From Talinum fruticosum (taxonomy: Eukaryota; Streptophyta; Magnoliopsida; Caryophyllales; Talinaceae), in NCBI GenBank assembly GCA_021018815.1, contig JAITYX010000003.1:9948501-10012500 (forward strand): a DNA stretch of 64,000 bases, written 5' to 3'. The notes beneath the pieces are model-generated. The model searched no databases and had not been told where the DNA came from. It worked only from the letters and a program-made list of their open reading frames with translations. The translations under genes were made by a program, and so were the position numbers. Each line of letters begins with the position of its first letter. Within the stretch, counting starts at the first letter, position 1. Positions 9,973-20,985 of this stretch are shown here, one piece after another.

Positions 9973-12900
9973 GTTAGATTGCTCTACAAAATAAGTTCTA
10001 ACAAACGTCGTTTGGTTAAAAAGGAGGAATCTTATTCATTTCTCGAACAATTGAGTATAGAGACGGATAATTGGAATATCAAAGTTAGAATCTCTAGACT
10101 TTTGGAAGTCATTGCAACAAATTTAAAAGAACACATTAGTACAGAGATGGTACTAATTGATGAAAGAGTATGTATTTTGTTTTCTTTGCTGTGATTTTTA
10201 TAAAAAAATTAATTTTATTTTTTCAATTATTTGCTAATATTAGTTTCATTTATAATTTCAGGGCACCTTAATACATGCCACCATCAAAGGTAATTTTGCA
10301 AATAGATTTGCCGAAATATTAAAAGAAGGGGGTCTCTATATGTTGAAAAATTTTTCAGTTGTGAAGAATAAAGATCAATGGCGGGTCATAGGTGATAACA
10401 AACTTATGATTGAATTTTATTCAACTTCCGTTGTGAAAGAGGTCGAAATAGATGATGGTAATATATTAAGGCATAAGTTTGAATTTCTTCCATTTCACAA
10501 AGTGGATACAAGGATGGATAATTTTTATATTTTAACAGGTATGTAATCTTATTATTAAATTTATATTATTAAGGATTGTTAATTTATATATTTTTATGAT
10601 TAAGAATGGATTATTAATTTTGTGCTTTTTTTGCACATGAAATATGGCAAAAGATCTTATTGGGAGGGTTGTCGGTGAGGGCAATGTGCAATCCAGGAGA
10701 ATTGCTAGAGGACAAAGAAATGCTGATACATTAGTGATTGAGTTAGAGGATTTGAGGTAATAATTCTTATCTTACCAATAGCACTCATATCATTTTAATC
10801 ATTCTGAATATTTCAACAGGAAGGAAAGAATGAAAATTACATTGTGGAATGAAAAGATTGAAGAATACAAAAGGCAAGTTGAATATTTGGATGAAGATAT
10901 TCGCATAGTGATATTCACATCAACAATTGTGACAAAATATTTGGGTAAATATTACTACAAATTTATATTAATATAAGAATATTTAACTACTAATAATAAA
11001 TATTAAATTTTTGCATTGAATATTTATATACAACGTCCTTCAATATCAACATCACCTTCGACAAAAATATATATCAATCCGGACATTGCAGAAAAGGAGG
11101 AGTATATGGAGCAGTTAAGGTAGAACTTTATATATGATTTCTAAATCTTAATTTTTAAATTTTTACTTTTTTTTTCCTTTACATTATTGATCACAATTTA
11201 AAATTATATATATATAAATTACAGGGAAAATGATGTTGATAAAAACATTTCAACTTTGGGAGATGTCTATTATGGAGCGAATCTTATTGAGATGCAAGAG
11301 AAACAGAGAAGTATAGTTGACTTATTAGAGTTTGTGACAACCGATTATTAAGGAGTAAGTATTAAATTTCTAATCTCTTCTTAATATGATAATTTACAGT
11401 AGGCACAATGAAAAACTTTTAAATTGTCAAAATATACAATCTTTTCAAAAAAATTTAAATTCACTAATATGATAATATGATAATTTTAATTTTAATATGA
11501 TAATATAATAATTTGTAAAACAGATTTAGGCACAATGAATAATTTTAAGTTTAATTTTCATATGATAATTTGCTTTTTAATAACCATATTCCTTATCAGA
11601 TTATTATACAAATTAAAAAATTTCATTATTAACCAAAAATTAAAATTGCATTATATTAAAGTCAAAATTTATATTATGGGCATTAACAAAGAAGAGATCA
11701 TGAAAAATGATTTACGGTTAAAAAGGTAGAACACGTCACCAATGAAACATATGGAGCTATTAAACTATTAGCTAACATTTTAAATTACTTCACTAATATG
11801 ATAATATGATAATTTCAATTTTAAAATGTGAAGATGTATAATTTTTAAAAACTTAATTTAAATTCGATAATATGATAATTTAAATTTTAATATTATAATA
11901 TGATAATTTGCAAAACAAATGTAGGCACAATGAATAAAACTTATTTGTTTCTTTAGCTTCCATAACTACTTTAATAAAGTTAAGAGTATGAAAAACCTTT
12001 GCACTCCAAGACAAGTATAATATATGAATTTCAAAATTTACGATTTTAGTTCATATTATCTGTCTTTGAAATTAATTATTTTGGTGAATATTGTATGGAT
12101 AATTTATTATATTCATATTGGTCATTTCAGTAAATTGTCAATTTTGTTATTTTAAAATTTCGGGTTAAAGAAAACAAAATTACAAATTAGGATATTCTAA
12201 TCTTCTTATTTCAATTTATCAAGAAGGAAAAATAAAAACAAACTTCAAAAATTAATCCACACCCTAAAAACGTAAGAGAGAAAGATGATTAAAAATTAAA
12301 GCTTTTTACACTTTTTAAAATAATTAATAATATATGTAATATTATCAAGGAAGGCTAAAAGATAAAAAAGATACATAACGTAAGAACATTAACAATTACC
12401 AAATTAATTCAATTTCATCAATTCCAAAAAACTGTCAATTACTTATTAAATTAGGACATTGAAAATTTATTTCAAAATTGAATACTAATATTTTTTAAAG
12501 GACAATACTAATTTAAATAACTTAATATGATAATTTAATAACCACATTCCTTTCTCTATCTTCAATTGTTTTACGACACACAAAGAAATAATAAGCAATT
12601 AAACAAAATCAATTAAATATGTCATGAGCTTTTAAAAATTTGACTATACATGATTTATACAATTCTATGTAATTGTTTGAAAAACTAATAAGAGTTATAA
12701 TCTTTGTCATTATATTTCAGGAGCAAACCTTCTTTTGCACTAGCAAAATAGTAGGTATAGAAACCAAGAAGAATATATGGTATTATATGTCATGTAAATG
12801 CAGGACAGGACTCGAAAAACTTAGAGGAAGTTTTTATTGCCGGAAATGTGATATTATGACCGAAGAACCTATACCAAGGTAAAAGTAGGGAAAAAATAAA

Positions 12901-14023
12901 TAAGTCTTTTTATCCTGAAAGAAAATATATGATCTATGTATACTTATGAGAACTTCATAATTGTTAAAGGTATCGCATAGAAAGCAAAGTTGAGGATAGT
13001 AGTGGGTCAACAATTTTCACCATTTTTGGTGAACAAGCAAAGAAGCTAATTGGTCAATCATGCGAAACAAGTATATGATATTGAGCACTCAAATAAGGTC
13101 CACCAAGGTAAAAGTAGGGAAAAAATAAATATGTCTTTTTATCCTGAAAGAAAATATATGATCTATGTATACTTATGAGAACTTCATAATTGTTAAAGGT
13201 ATCGCATAGAAAGCAAAGTTGAGGATAGTAGTGGGTCAACAATTTTCACCATTTTTGGTGAACAAGCAAAGAAGCTAATTGGTCAATCATGCGAAACAAG
13301 TATATGATATTGAGCACTCAAATAAGGTCCAAATAGTAATTAATCAAATTCAATTATATTACATATTTTTCTTTTTCTATAACCTATATTGTGTACATAT
13401 TTAAATGAATTGCAATTGACAGGATGAGTACGAAGAAGTACCAGCACTTATGACGAATATTATAGGAACGGAACATCTTTTCCAAGTGAAGGTAAAACAA
13501 TACAACAAAATTGCAAAAAGACAAACTTTTTCGGTATCATACATTCATCCCCATGATATATTAAAGAACAAAGAAGAAAAGGTATTTCTTTTTCTACATA
13601 TAATTTAAATAAGATGTATTCATGTTTTTCATTAAATTAATTCTTCTATAATCAATATACAATAGAAAATGACTTCATAATTTTCATGAACAGGGAGAAA
13701 CAATAGATGGAAGATTGAATATGTCTTTACGAGAACAAGATAAATGATCGCAAAAGAAACAAGAATCAGATTCTTAAAGAGGAAGATGTAATTTCCAACG
13801 AGTGATATGAACCAAAATGGGAACACAACTCCCAAGAGACCAAAAATGAAGTAAGTTTGAAATTTAAGTAGGTAAAATAATACAAGTGTGTGTAATATTA
13901 TTATTAATGATAAATATTTATTAAAAACAAACTGTTTTTCAAAGGTGTATTGATCTGGAAGAAAGTGAAGATGATGGTGTTGCCTTGACCTCTGTTTATG
14001 AAGATGAAGATTCTACACTTTGA
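9973..14023 (+). pseudogene. RPA70-like (replication protein A large subunit) gene of the Helitron, decayed
   Basis: RPA70 binds single-stranded DNA through OB folds; plant Helitrons often carry such genes. The inferred exons, most bounded by AG and GT, are about 9973-10167, 10262-10538, 10654-10756, 10820-10944, ~11030-11119, 11225-11351, 12721-12878, 12970-~13090, 13423-13581 and 13945-14023. Early exons give the first OB fold (ETDNWNIKVRISRL; GTLIHATIKGNFANRF) and the second (DLIGRVVGEG; MKITLWNEKIEEY; TKIYINPDIAEKEEY). The 12721 exon gives the C-terminal zinc-finger type (IWYYMSCKC...FYCRKC), followed by RYRIESKVEDSSGSTIFTIF. The last exon is acidic and ends at TGA 14021-14023. Breaks: no AG acceptor before ~11030, TAA at 11349-11351, a frame change in the ~13070 exon, and a duplicated exon. 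Start uncertain: there is no ATG at the head of exon 1. Confidence 0.8.
12874..13331. repeat. 229-bp tandem duplication covering one RPA exon
   Basis: The unit starting 'ccaaggtaaaagtaggg' at 12874 recurs at 13103 with an almost unchanged sequence (one difference seen near 12902/13131). It contains the end of one intron and the whole exon beginning 'gtatcgcatagaaagcaaag', so that exon is present twice (12970 and 13199). The near identity makes this younger than the other damage in the gene. Confidence 0.9.
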
Positions 14024-14602
14024 AGATGATGAGCTTATGAAGACAAAAGTCGTTTACTAATATGGTTTTTAATCAATTTAGATCATATGTTACAATAGGT
14101 ACCAAAATTAGATAGGAAATAAATTAGGATAATTCCATCCATTTAAAACACAGTTTACAAGTCTTTTACACTTAGTCGTTTCCAATTTGCTATATACAAA
14201 ATGCAATATTTAGTTTCCTTCATTTCGCTTTCTATGGTTGCTTGAATCATATATTCATATTAGATTATGTGGCAATAGCATTCAATATAATTGTTTTTAA
14301 ATTGTTTTAAAAAAATTATAATTGTGCTAGCCAAATAAATAGTTTTTTTAACTAATTTAATTATTATACAAAATGTCATTTAATAAAAACTTTATATGTA
14401 AAACTAAATATTTTAAATTAATAAGACGGAAGCATTAATAAGATTTTATTTTATTTTATTTGAGATGTAAGATTTTATTTGTGCGTCCTTACATAAGAGA
14501 TGATTCTAAGGTTAGGGATAAATTTTGATTCATTGAGAAACAAAATTTGATGATTAGATCCCAGGAAGGAGTAAAATAATCAGGATATTATCTCAATCTT
14601 AT

Positions 14603-14647
<45 letters not shown>

Positions 14648-14960
14648 TTGAAAAAATACTATCCAATAACATATGGTAGCAAAATAACAGTTACAAAATC
14701 CACACATTTACGAGACTAAAAATATTAACTATATAAATTTTAAAAATAACCAAAGTTAGGAAACTATCAAAAAATTGACCAGAATAATTTAATTACAAGG
14801 ATAAAATAAAAAAATTCCAAAATTTGAATCTATAGAATGCTTATATAACTACATTCAAGTTATAATTAAATCAAACAACGCAACTACATAGATACAGTGC
14901 AGGTATGTGCCAATAATTTCTGATTTGTCCATTGCATATTCATTACATATATTACTATAT
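13900..14960. repeat. Duplicated Helitron 3'-half segment, upstream copy
   Basis: Several landmarks here recur in the same order at about 16740-17600: 'ccaaaattagataggaaata' with 'ccaaaattagttagaaaata', 'tcgctttctatggttgc' near the same site, 'aaaatccacacatt', and 'agtgcaggtatgtg'. Inside this copy, at about 14240-14420, lies sequence resembling the Helitron 5' head ('tatgtggcaatagcatt', also at about 5379). The downstream copy leads into the terminal hairpin; this one does not. Confidence 0.65.
14605..14642. repeat. (AT)n microsatellite
   Basis: Nineteen uninterrupted AT dinucleotides inside the Helitron. Confidence 0.95.
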
Positions 14961-15242
14961 TCATGACCAACTAATGCCACCTTTTGATTATCCACCATTT
15001 AATTGCTATAGAATTAGTTTTTCTGTTACTCACCACTCCATTTATGGCACCATTTGATTTTGATCTTTAAAAAAATTAAAATTCAATAACACTTTGATTA
15101 ATCTTTTATTTAAAATGAAAATTTATTAATCTAATTTGATCACGCATAATTTAAATTTTAAAAAAATTAAAATTCAATTGTACTTTGATTATTATGAATT
15201 ATTTCTTTTCTCAATTGTGCAGGAATCAAAACCACATTCAAA

Positions 15243-15488
15243 ATGGATGCTCAAAAGAAGAAAAAATTAAAAACATCTCAAAAGGTAAACAAATCTAAAT
15301 ATTTCTAAACACATATAGGTAATTAATATTTAATTAACCTTAATTAATTTTTACTTTTTTCTATTGTTTAACAGAAACAAGCAGATACATCCTATATACT
15401 TCGAGACAAATTGTTCCACCAATATGAAGTGGATTCCTACAAATGTATCGAGAATAAGAGGCTACAATTTATTATCAAAAATATATAA
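15243..15488 (+). CDS. Possible two-exon small ORF in the Helitron (unrecognised)
   Basis: An ATG at 15243 opens a lysine-rich exon (MDAQKKKKLKTSQK) ending at a GT donor at 15285. An AG acceptor at 15373-15374 starts a second exon in frame at 15375 (KQADTSYILRDKLFHQYEV...) that runs to TAA at 15486-15488, for 51 residues in all. The clean splice phase and less biased composition of the second exon make it worth noting in a very AT-rich area. No family is recognised and it could be a chance join. If real it is downstream of, and co-oriented with, the RPA-like gene. Confidence 0.22.
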
Positions 15489-17600
15489 AAAAATTACAAA
15501 TACAATATTTGCTTGCAAAACAAGTGATATACGATCAAAGTTATAAAGTTTATCTATGTACTCAATTAGCAAAGCTAAAGGAAATATTATTATAGTTACA
15601 AAAATCTTAGCAATTATTGCAATTTTAAATACTTTTCAGAGTTGAAAATTATATAATAATTTATATTTAGATATTATGTGTTTTATATAAGTTTAATCAA
15701 TAATAAAAAAATTAGCAATTCAACACGTGAATGTAATTGTAATATTTGTTTTAAAAAAATTTGATAATTAAGTTTGCCAATTAAATAGTATTTTATCTAC
15801 TAATTTAATTGATAAAAATAAATACATATAGTTAGTAAAAATATTTACTTGGGTTAAAATTATTACGTAGGTAATATAAAAAATTAGGTTTAAAAAATAA
15901 AATTGGTAATGTAAAATAAAATCTACTAATTTAGTTTTGTTTATATCACCATTGATATTAGATTCGTATGTTTCACAACTATTTTATTTTGTTTATATGA
16001 AATTAAATTAAATTATTTAAAATTTTAGTTTGTAATTTATGTAAAATTGAAAAATTAATGTTAAGAAAAAACAAAGTATGAAAAATACTATGTTAAAGGA
16101 AAAAATCATATAAAAAGGTTACAAAGTAACTATGTTTACAGGAAAAATTCCATTAAATTAATATTAAACTATTTTATTGGACAGAAGTAAGTTAAAAAAG
16201 AACGACACAAAAATAATATGTAAAAATAATTATTTAAATTCTTTGATTTTACTAATTTTAGTAATTTCATAAGATTGTTAGCTCAATTTTTCTTTCGTCA
16301 AACTCAAGTAATTGAAAATAATAGTCATATAATTAATTATAAGTGTAACAAACAAACTCTTAAACGTGAACTGAAGTTTAAAAATATAAAAATTCTATTT
16401 AAAAATAATAAAATTAAAAAATACAATAGAATGTAATAAAATAAAGTTGTAAACTATAAAATATTTATTTATAAGTAGTTAACTAAAACAAAAAATAAAA
16501 TGAACAACACAATGAAAAAACATAAATTTGTGATATTTTACATTAATAATTAATTATAATTGCATTAGTATATATTATGTATTGTTTTGGTTAGTTGATG
16601 TTGAAATTAGACAAACCTCATTTCTTTCCCAAATAAATATAGATTTCAATAGTCAATTATATTTTTTTAAAAAATGTTAGCTTTATTTTTTATGTTATGT
16701 GTAGGGTATATGTTATTAGGTTTTTAATTGTACACTTTGATAATGATGATAGAACAGAGGCAACAGTCGTTTAGTCCTCCAAATTTCAATAAATTTAAAT
16801 TGCTACAAATGGGGCTTGACCCCTCCTTTACACCTAAAAAAATGGTATAATAGATACCAAAATTAGTTAGAAAATAAGCTAGCATGATTTTCTCCCCTTA
16901 AAAACATAATTTATAAGTCTTTTAATTTATCATTTCCAATTTTAACCGTTTCCATTCGCTATATACTCAATGCAATATTAAATTTCCTTGACATCCTTTC
17001 TACTCTTCATATTTCATTCCAAATTAAATGCATTCGAAATATTGAAATTACTTAAAGGATTAAAAATTGTGTTTAGTGTACTTGAATGCGGATTACAACA
17101 AATATACGCTACATTGAATATAGCCAATTACGTCAATCTTTTCTATATATATATTTCTTTTCTATATACATAAATATACAATGTCGTTAGTCTATTATCT
17201 TCATTCCAAATATAGTACTCAATCTCATCAATATTAAAAAATTAGATCACCATACCTTAGTTCATTTTTGAAAAAATAAATTATATCAAAAAAATACAAA
17301 AGCAACAGTCAATCAGTAGATTTAACAAAAAAGTCAAAATTTCAAAAGATATTATCCACCATTTACAGGAAAAAAAAATCAATAGCGAAATAACAATTAT
17401 AAAATCCACACATTAAGGAAACTATTAATAAATTGACCAGAATAATGTGATTACAAGAATACTATCAAAACTTCCAAAATTTGAGTCTGCACGATGCACA
17501 TAACTATCTTAAAATTATAATTGAATCAAACAATGCAACTACATACATTCAGTGCAGGTATGTGTCAATGATTTGTACACTCGCGTATTCATTAAAAAAA
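15489..17600. other. AT-rich Helitron interior and duplicated 3' half
   Basis: Very AT-rich, with stops in all frames. From about 16740 it repeats the 13900-14960 segment in diverged form. No further gene is supported. Confidence 0.6.
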
Positions 17601-17679
17601 CAAAACTATGCAAAACACATGTATACAACATCAAAAATAAGATTTAAAAAATGACCATCACCAAGTAAATTAAAAACAA

Positions 17680-17706
17680 CCGTGCAACGCACGGATTAAA
17701 AACTAG
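17680..17706 (+). terminator. Helitron 3' terminal hairpin and CTAG end
   Basis: A six-base stem CCGTGC/GCACGG with loop AAC at 17680-17694, then twelve bases ending in CTAG, then T. This is the Helitron replication-stop signal, not a transcription terminator. Confidence 0.92.
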
Positions 17707-17707
17707 T

Positions 17708-18414
17708 ATTTTGAAAATCGCTACTTATTAATTATATTACTTACCTCTGGTCAAAAGAAAAAAGAAAATTATGGCAGCATTAAAAAGAAATCCCAGCACA
17801 TCTAAATATAGATCAATCTTTTGAACAATAAATTCTTTTTATCAAAACACAACACAGATTAAATGAGCCAATTACTCGAGTCAAAAACTTTTTAGTTTTA
17901 ATCTTGGTCGATGCATGTGAAAGTTATTATCTGTATTTACTATCATACTTAAACTCGTGATATTATAACCTAAAAAAGTGACAATCTATTTGGAGCTTCT
18001 AATATATATATGGCGATCAACTTCATCTTCCATCTATTCAAGTTTTTTGGCGGAAAGAAAATATCAATTTCTTAATAGAAAATTCATTCGTACATATGAC
18101 ACAATTTGACTAGGACGAATCCCTAAGCAAATCTACTCAATCCCAGACGTTAAAACTTTGGCTAAACGAATATTACCATATCGTTTAAGGATTATTAACA
18201 TCCGTACCCCTCGTACTATGCGATAATCATTTTTCTACTCATGTCTTATGAAAAATAATTTTTAACCCCGTGACTTTACTCGATATATTACAATTGTAGT
18301 TAAACTTGGGATTTAAAGTTGACCGGAATAGTTAAAAGACGAAAATACCTTTATATTATCTCCACCCTCCTCTCCCCTTTAACCTCGACACCCTCGCTCT
18401 CTCCGAGTCTCTCT
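17708..18414. other. Intergenic AT-rich DNA, then pyrimidine-rich lead-in
   Basis: No frame with recognisable content and no repeat termini. From about 18358 the plus strand becomes C/T-rich and runs into the inverted repeat. Confidence 0.5.
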
Positions 18415-18920
18415 CCGTCTCTCTCTTTTGCTCTCTCTCTCCCTCTCCCTCCCTCTCTCGAGTTTGTCTTCTCTGCTCACTTCCTCTCTCGTCCCCTGTT
18501 TCAGCTTTCATCCTTGACTTGTTCTCGCTTTTATGCTCTTGAGATTTCTTAGTCTCTTCGGATACCCTTTTTCTTCTCCGCCACTTTCGACGCCTTAGAC
18601 CTCACATTCTTCCTCAATTTTCCCATATTCGACGCCTTATTATCTCGAGCATCAAAGTGCGCGTTTAAGCATGGTCCCAAGATTCTGGTAGCTGGTGAGC
18701 TTGTCGAATATGGGAAAATTGAGGAAGAATGTGAGGTCTAAGACGTCGAAAGTGGCGGAGAAGAAAAAGGGTATTCGAAGAGACCGAGAAATCTCAAGAG
18801 CATAAAAGCGGAACAAGTCGAGGATGAAAGCCGAAATAGGGGACGAGAGAGGAAGTGAGCAGAGAAGACAAACTCGAGAGAGAGAGGGAGAGGGGGAGAG
18901 AGAGCAAAAGAGAGAGACGG
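18415..18920. repeat. Long inverted repeat (hairpin), ~218-bp arms, 69-bp loop
   Basis: Arm 1 (18415-18633) and arm 2 (18703-18920) are reverse complements with only a few mismatches. Landmarks are 'tcccatattcgac' against 'gtcgaatatggga', 'cctcacattcttcctcaatt' against its complement, and a CT-rich outer part against a GA-rich one. The loop (18634-18702) holds 'atcaaagtgcgcgtttaagc'. A transcript across it would fold into one long, nearly perfect stem. Arm 2 has an ATG-started basic frame of 31 codons (MGKLRKNVRSKTSKVAEKKK...); it is short and may be chance. Arm 2 abuts decayed gypsy pol at about 18935. It is either an inverted duplication or a foldback-type insertion. Confidence 0.9.
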
Positions 18921-18937
18921 GAAAGAAGAACGCGCGG

Positions 18938-19215
18938 TCTACTACCTAAGTAAGAAGTTCCTAGATTATAAGACTAGATACACGCCATTATAGAAGACAT
19001 CATTGGCACTAGTCCGGGCTACTAAGAAGCTCGAGCACTACATGTTAGCCCACACGGTATATGTGGTGGCACCTATGGATCCTATTAAGTACATACTTGA
19101 GCAACTAACTATCGGTAGCAAGATACCAAGATGGATTGTCATGTCTGTCGGAATTTGAACTCAAGTTCGTCCCTCAAAAGCGATCAAAGGAAGGATGTGT
19201 CGAATTCTTAACCGA
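18938..19215 (+). pseudogene. Ty3/gypsy RT-linked RNase H, C-terminal part (Tat type)
   Basis: The frame from about 18940 reads VYYLSKKFLDYKTRYTPL, a stop, then LALVRATKKLEHYMLAHTV and DPIKYILEQ...IPRWIVM. A frame change then gives LSEFELKFVPQKRSK. This is the RNase H that follows gypsy RT, including the tail that precedes a second RNase H in Tat/Ogre elements. The RT itself is missing: the sequence upstream is the inverted repeat. A TAG in the conserved TPLE-type motif and the frame change make it non-functional. The strand and order continue into the next two blocks. Confidence 0.8.
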
Positions 19216-19640
19216 TCTACCCATACCAGAATCGCAACCTGAACACCTTGTTTTTCCGGATGAAGATATTTTACAAGTAGAGGTGGACGTTTGGACATGT
19301 ACTTCGATGGCGCTTCCAATCGAAGGGCTATGGAGTAGGGATTCTTCTACTCTCACCGAAGGGACCACATACTCCCATTTCAGTCAAACTAGATTTCGAA
19401 GTCACCAACAATGCCCCATAATACGAAACCCGCATCACAGGACTTGAAGCTGCTACAGAGATTGGAGTCAAGAATATCAAGGTTTTTGGTGACTCCAGTT
19501 TAATCATCAATCGATTTCGTAAAGGTGGAAGGTACATAGTGAAGCCTTGGTACCCTACCAAGCATATCCGATATAATTATCTAAACGCTTTGAGAACATC
19601 TCTTTCACTTACCTTCCTAGGGATGATAACCAATTACGGA
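19216..19640 (+). pseudogene. Second (archaeal-type) RNase H of a Tat-lineage gypsy element
   Basis: Different frames give the MYFDGASNRRAMG segment (near 19289-19330), SPEGTTYSHFS (near 19355-19385), and ITGLEAATEIGVKNIKVFGD with SSLIINRF (near 19432-19515). These are the beta strands and acidic positions of the extra RNase H that defines the Tat clade of Ty3/gypsy. Frame changes lie between the blocks. It follows the first RNase H directly, so the order is as in a dual-RNase-H polyprotein. The tail (YPTKHIRYNYLNALR, then YLPRDDNQ) leads toward integrase. Confidence 0.78.
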
Positions 19641-19929
19641 TGCATTAGCTAATTTATCATCCATGATCAATATCCTTATTAGCATTCATTCAATGCCCAT
19701 CCACATTGAACGACGAGTCACCCCACACATGTATGTACGTTAGAAATGTCTAATACTGACCATACCAGTTGGTATCATGACATTTATTAATATTTGGATA
19801 AATAAGAATATCCCTTGGACTCCACACCTAGAGCCCAACGAGCCTTCAGGATGTTGGCTGCCCAATTCTTCATCAATCGGAGGCAACTATATAAGAAAAC
19901 TAATTATGGGATTAGCTTACTTTGTGTCA

Positions 19930-20985
19930 ACTAACATGAAGCAAAGTACATCATGGAAGAGATTCATGGCGAGAAGTGTGGACCTCATATGAATGGTAAG
20001 ATGTTGGTCCGGAAGGTTCGGAGACTCGCATATTACTAGTCGACCATGGCGGCGATCCGCCATGATTTTGTTAGAAGGTGCCACAAATGTCGGTGTATGA
20101 AAATTTACAACACCAACAACCATAATTTCTCACAACCTTAGCTTCACCCCGACCATTCTCGGTTTGGGGAATAGACATTATTGTTAAGGTGACCCCTAAG
20201 GGAATAGGTGGTCACGGATTCGTGCTAGTAGCAATTGACTACTTCTCAAAATGGGTAAAGGTGGCCTCTTATGCAACCTTGACCTCGAAACAGTAGCCAA
20301 ATTCATTACCCGAAATATCTTTGTCGTTATGGGGTGCCCCATGAGCTAATTAGTGATCATGTAGTCATTTTAAGAAGGAGGTAGCAGATTTGCCGGACAA
20401 ATACAAGATCCAACATCATAAATCTTCCCCCTATCTCCCTCGGACTAATGGAGCAGATTGAAGTCGCTAATAAAAATATTCGTAAAATAGTGGAGAAGAT
20501 GACAGTTACTTATAAGGATTGGCCCGATAAGCTACCTTTCGCTTTGTGGGGTTATTGAACTTATAATAGAACCTCTACAGAGCAACGCCATACTCCCTAG
20601 TTTATAGCATGGATGCAGTCCTTCCAATCGAGATTGTCATTCCCTCATTAAGGATAATTGCTGAAAACATAATTCCGTAAGCGGAATGAGCTAAAGCACA
20701 CTATGAAGAGCTAGTGTTATTGGATGAGAGGTGCCTCAACGCCTTGCACAATGTCCAAATGTACCGAGCGCGTATATCTAGGGCATTTAATAAGAAAGTT
20801 AAGTCTCGAAATGTACAAATTGAAGATTCCATGAGGGAAATTTAATCCTAATTCGCAAGGCCCATTTGTACTTAGTTAGATCTTACCTAGCGGAGCGGTG
20901 AAATTAACTAATTTAGTTGGGGAAGAGATTTTCCAAGTACACGAACTTAGATAAGCTGAAGAAGTATTATGTCTAGCATGACCTT
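19930..20985 (+). pseudogene. Ty3/gypsy integrase, decayed
   Basis: The H2C2 zinc-binding region is visible near 19950-20120 (EEIHGEKCGPHMNGKM and then RRCHKCRCMKIY). The catalytic core follows near 20160-20280 (VWGIDIIVKVTPKG, VLVAIDYFSKWVKV, first Asp in GIDI). ISDH near 20350 gives the second Asp, and QIEVANKNIRKIVEKM near 20455-20500 the glutamate helix. A C-terminal stretch (NSQGPFVL, LPSGAVKL) ends near 20960. There are many stops and frame changes, including TAG and TAA within the core. Integrase would insert element cDNA into the genome; this copy cannot. Confidence 0.8.

Larger units (their letters stand above)
5320..17706 (+). mobile_element. Composite Helitron carrying an RPA70-like gene
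   Basis: The left end reads A|TC at 5319-5321, followed by a TA-rich run and 'gtgacacataggacgcttat', like known plant Helitron 5' termini. The right end has the palindrome CCGTGC-AAC-GCACGG (17680-17694), twelve bases and then CTAG at 17703-17706, followed by T. This is the classic plant Helitron 3' end with insertion between A and T and no target duplication. Inside are an intron-containing RPA70-like gene (9973-14023), a nested CACTA element (6311-9442) and several internal direct repeats. No Rep/helicase (RepHel) frame was seen, so it is non-autonomous. A partial second Helitron head near 14240-14420 and a duplicated 3' half suggest it was built from two related elements. Confidence 0.85.

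Noticed and set aside
18319..18552. 77-codon Ser/Leu/Pro frame
   Set aside because: It is a CT-rich tract that overlaps arm 1 of the inverted repeat; a low-complexity artefact.
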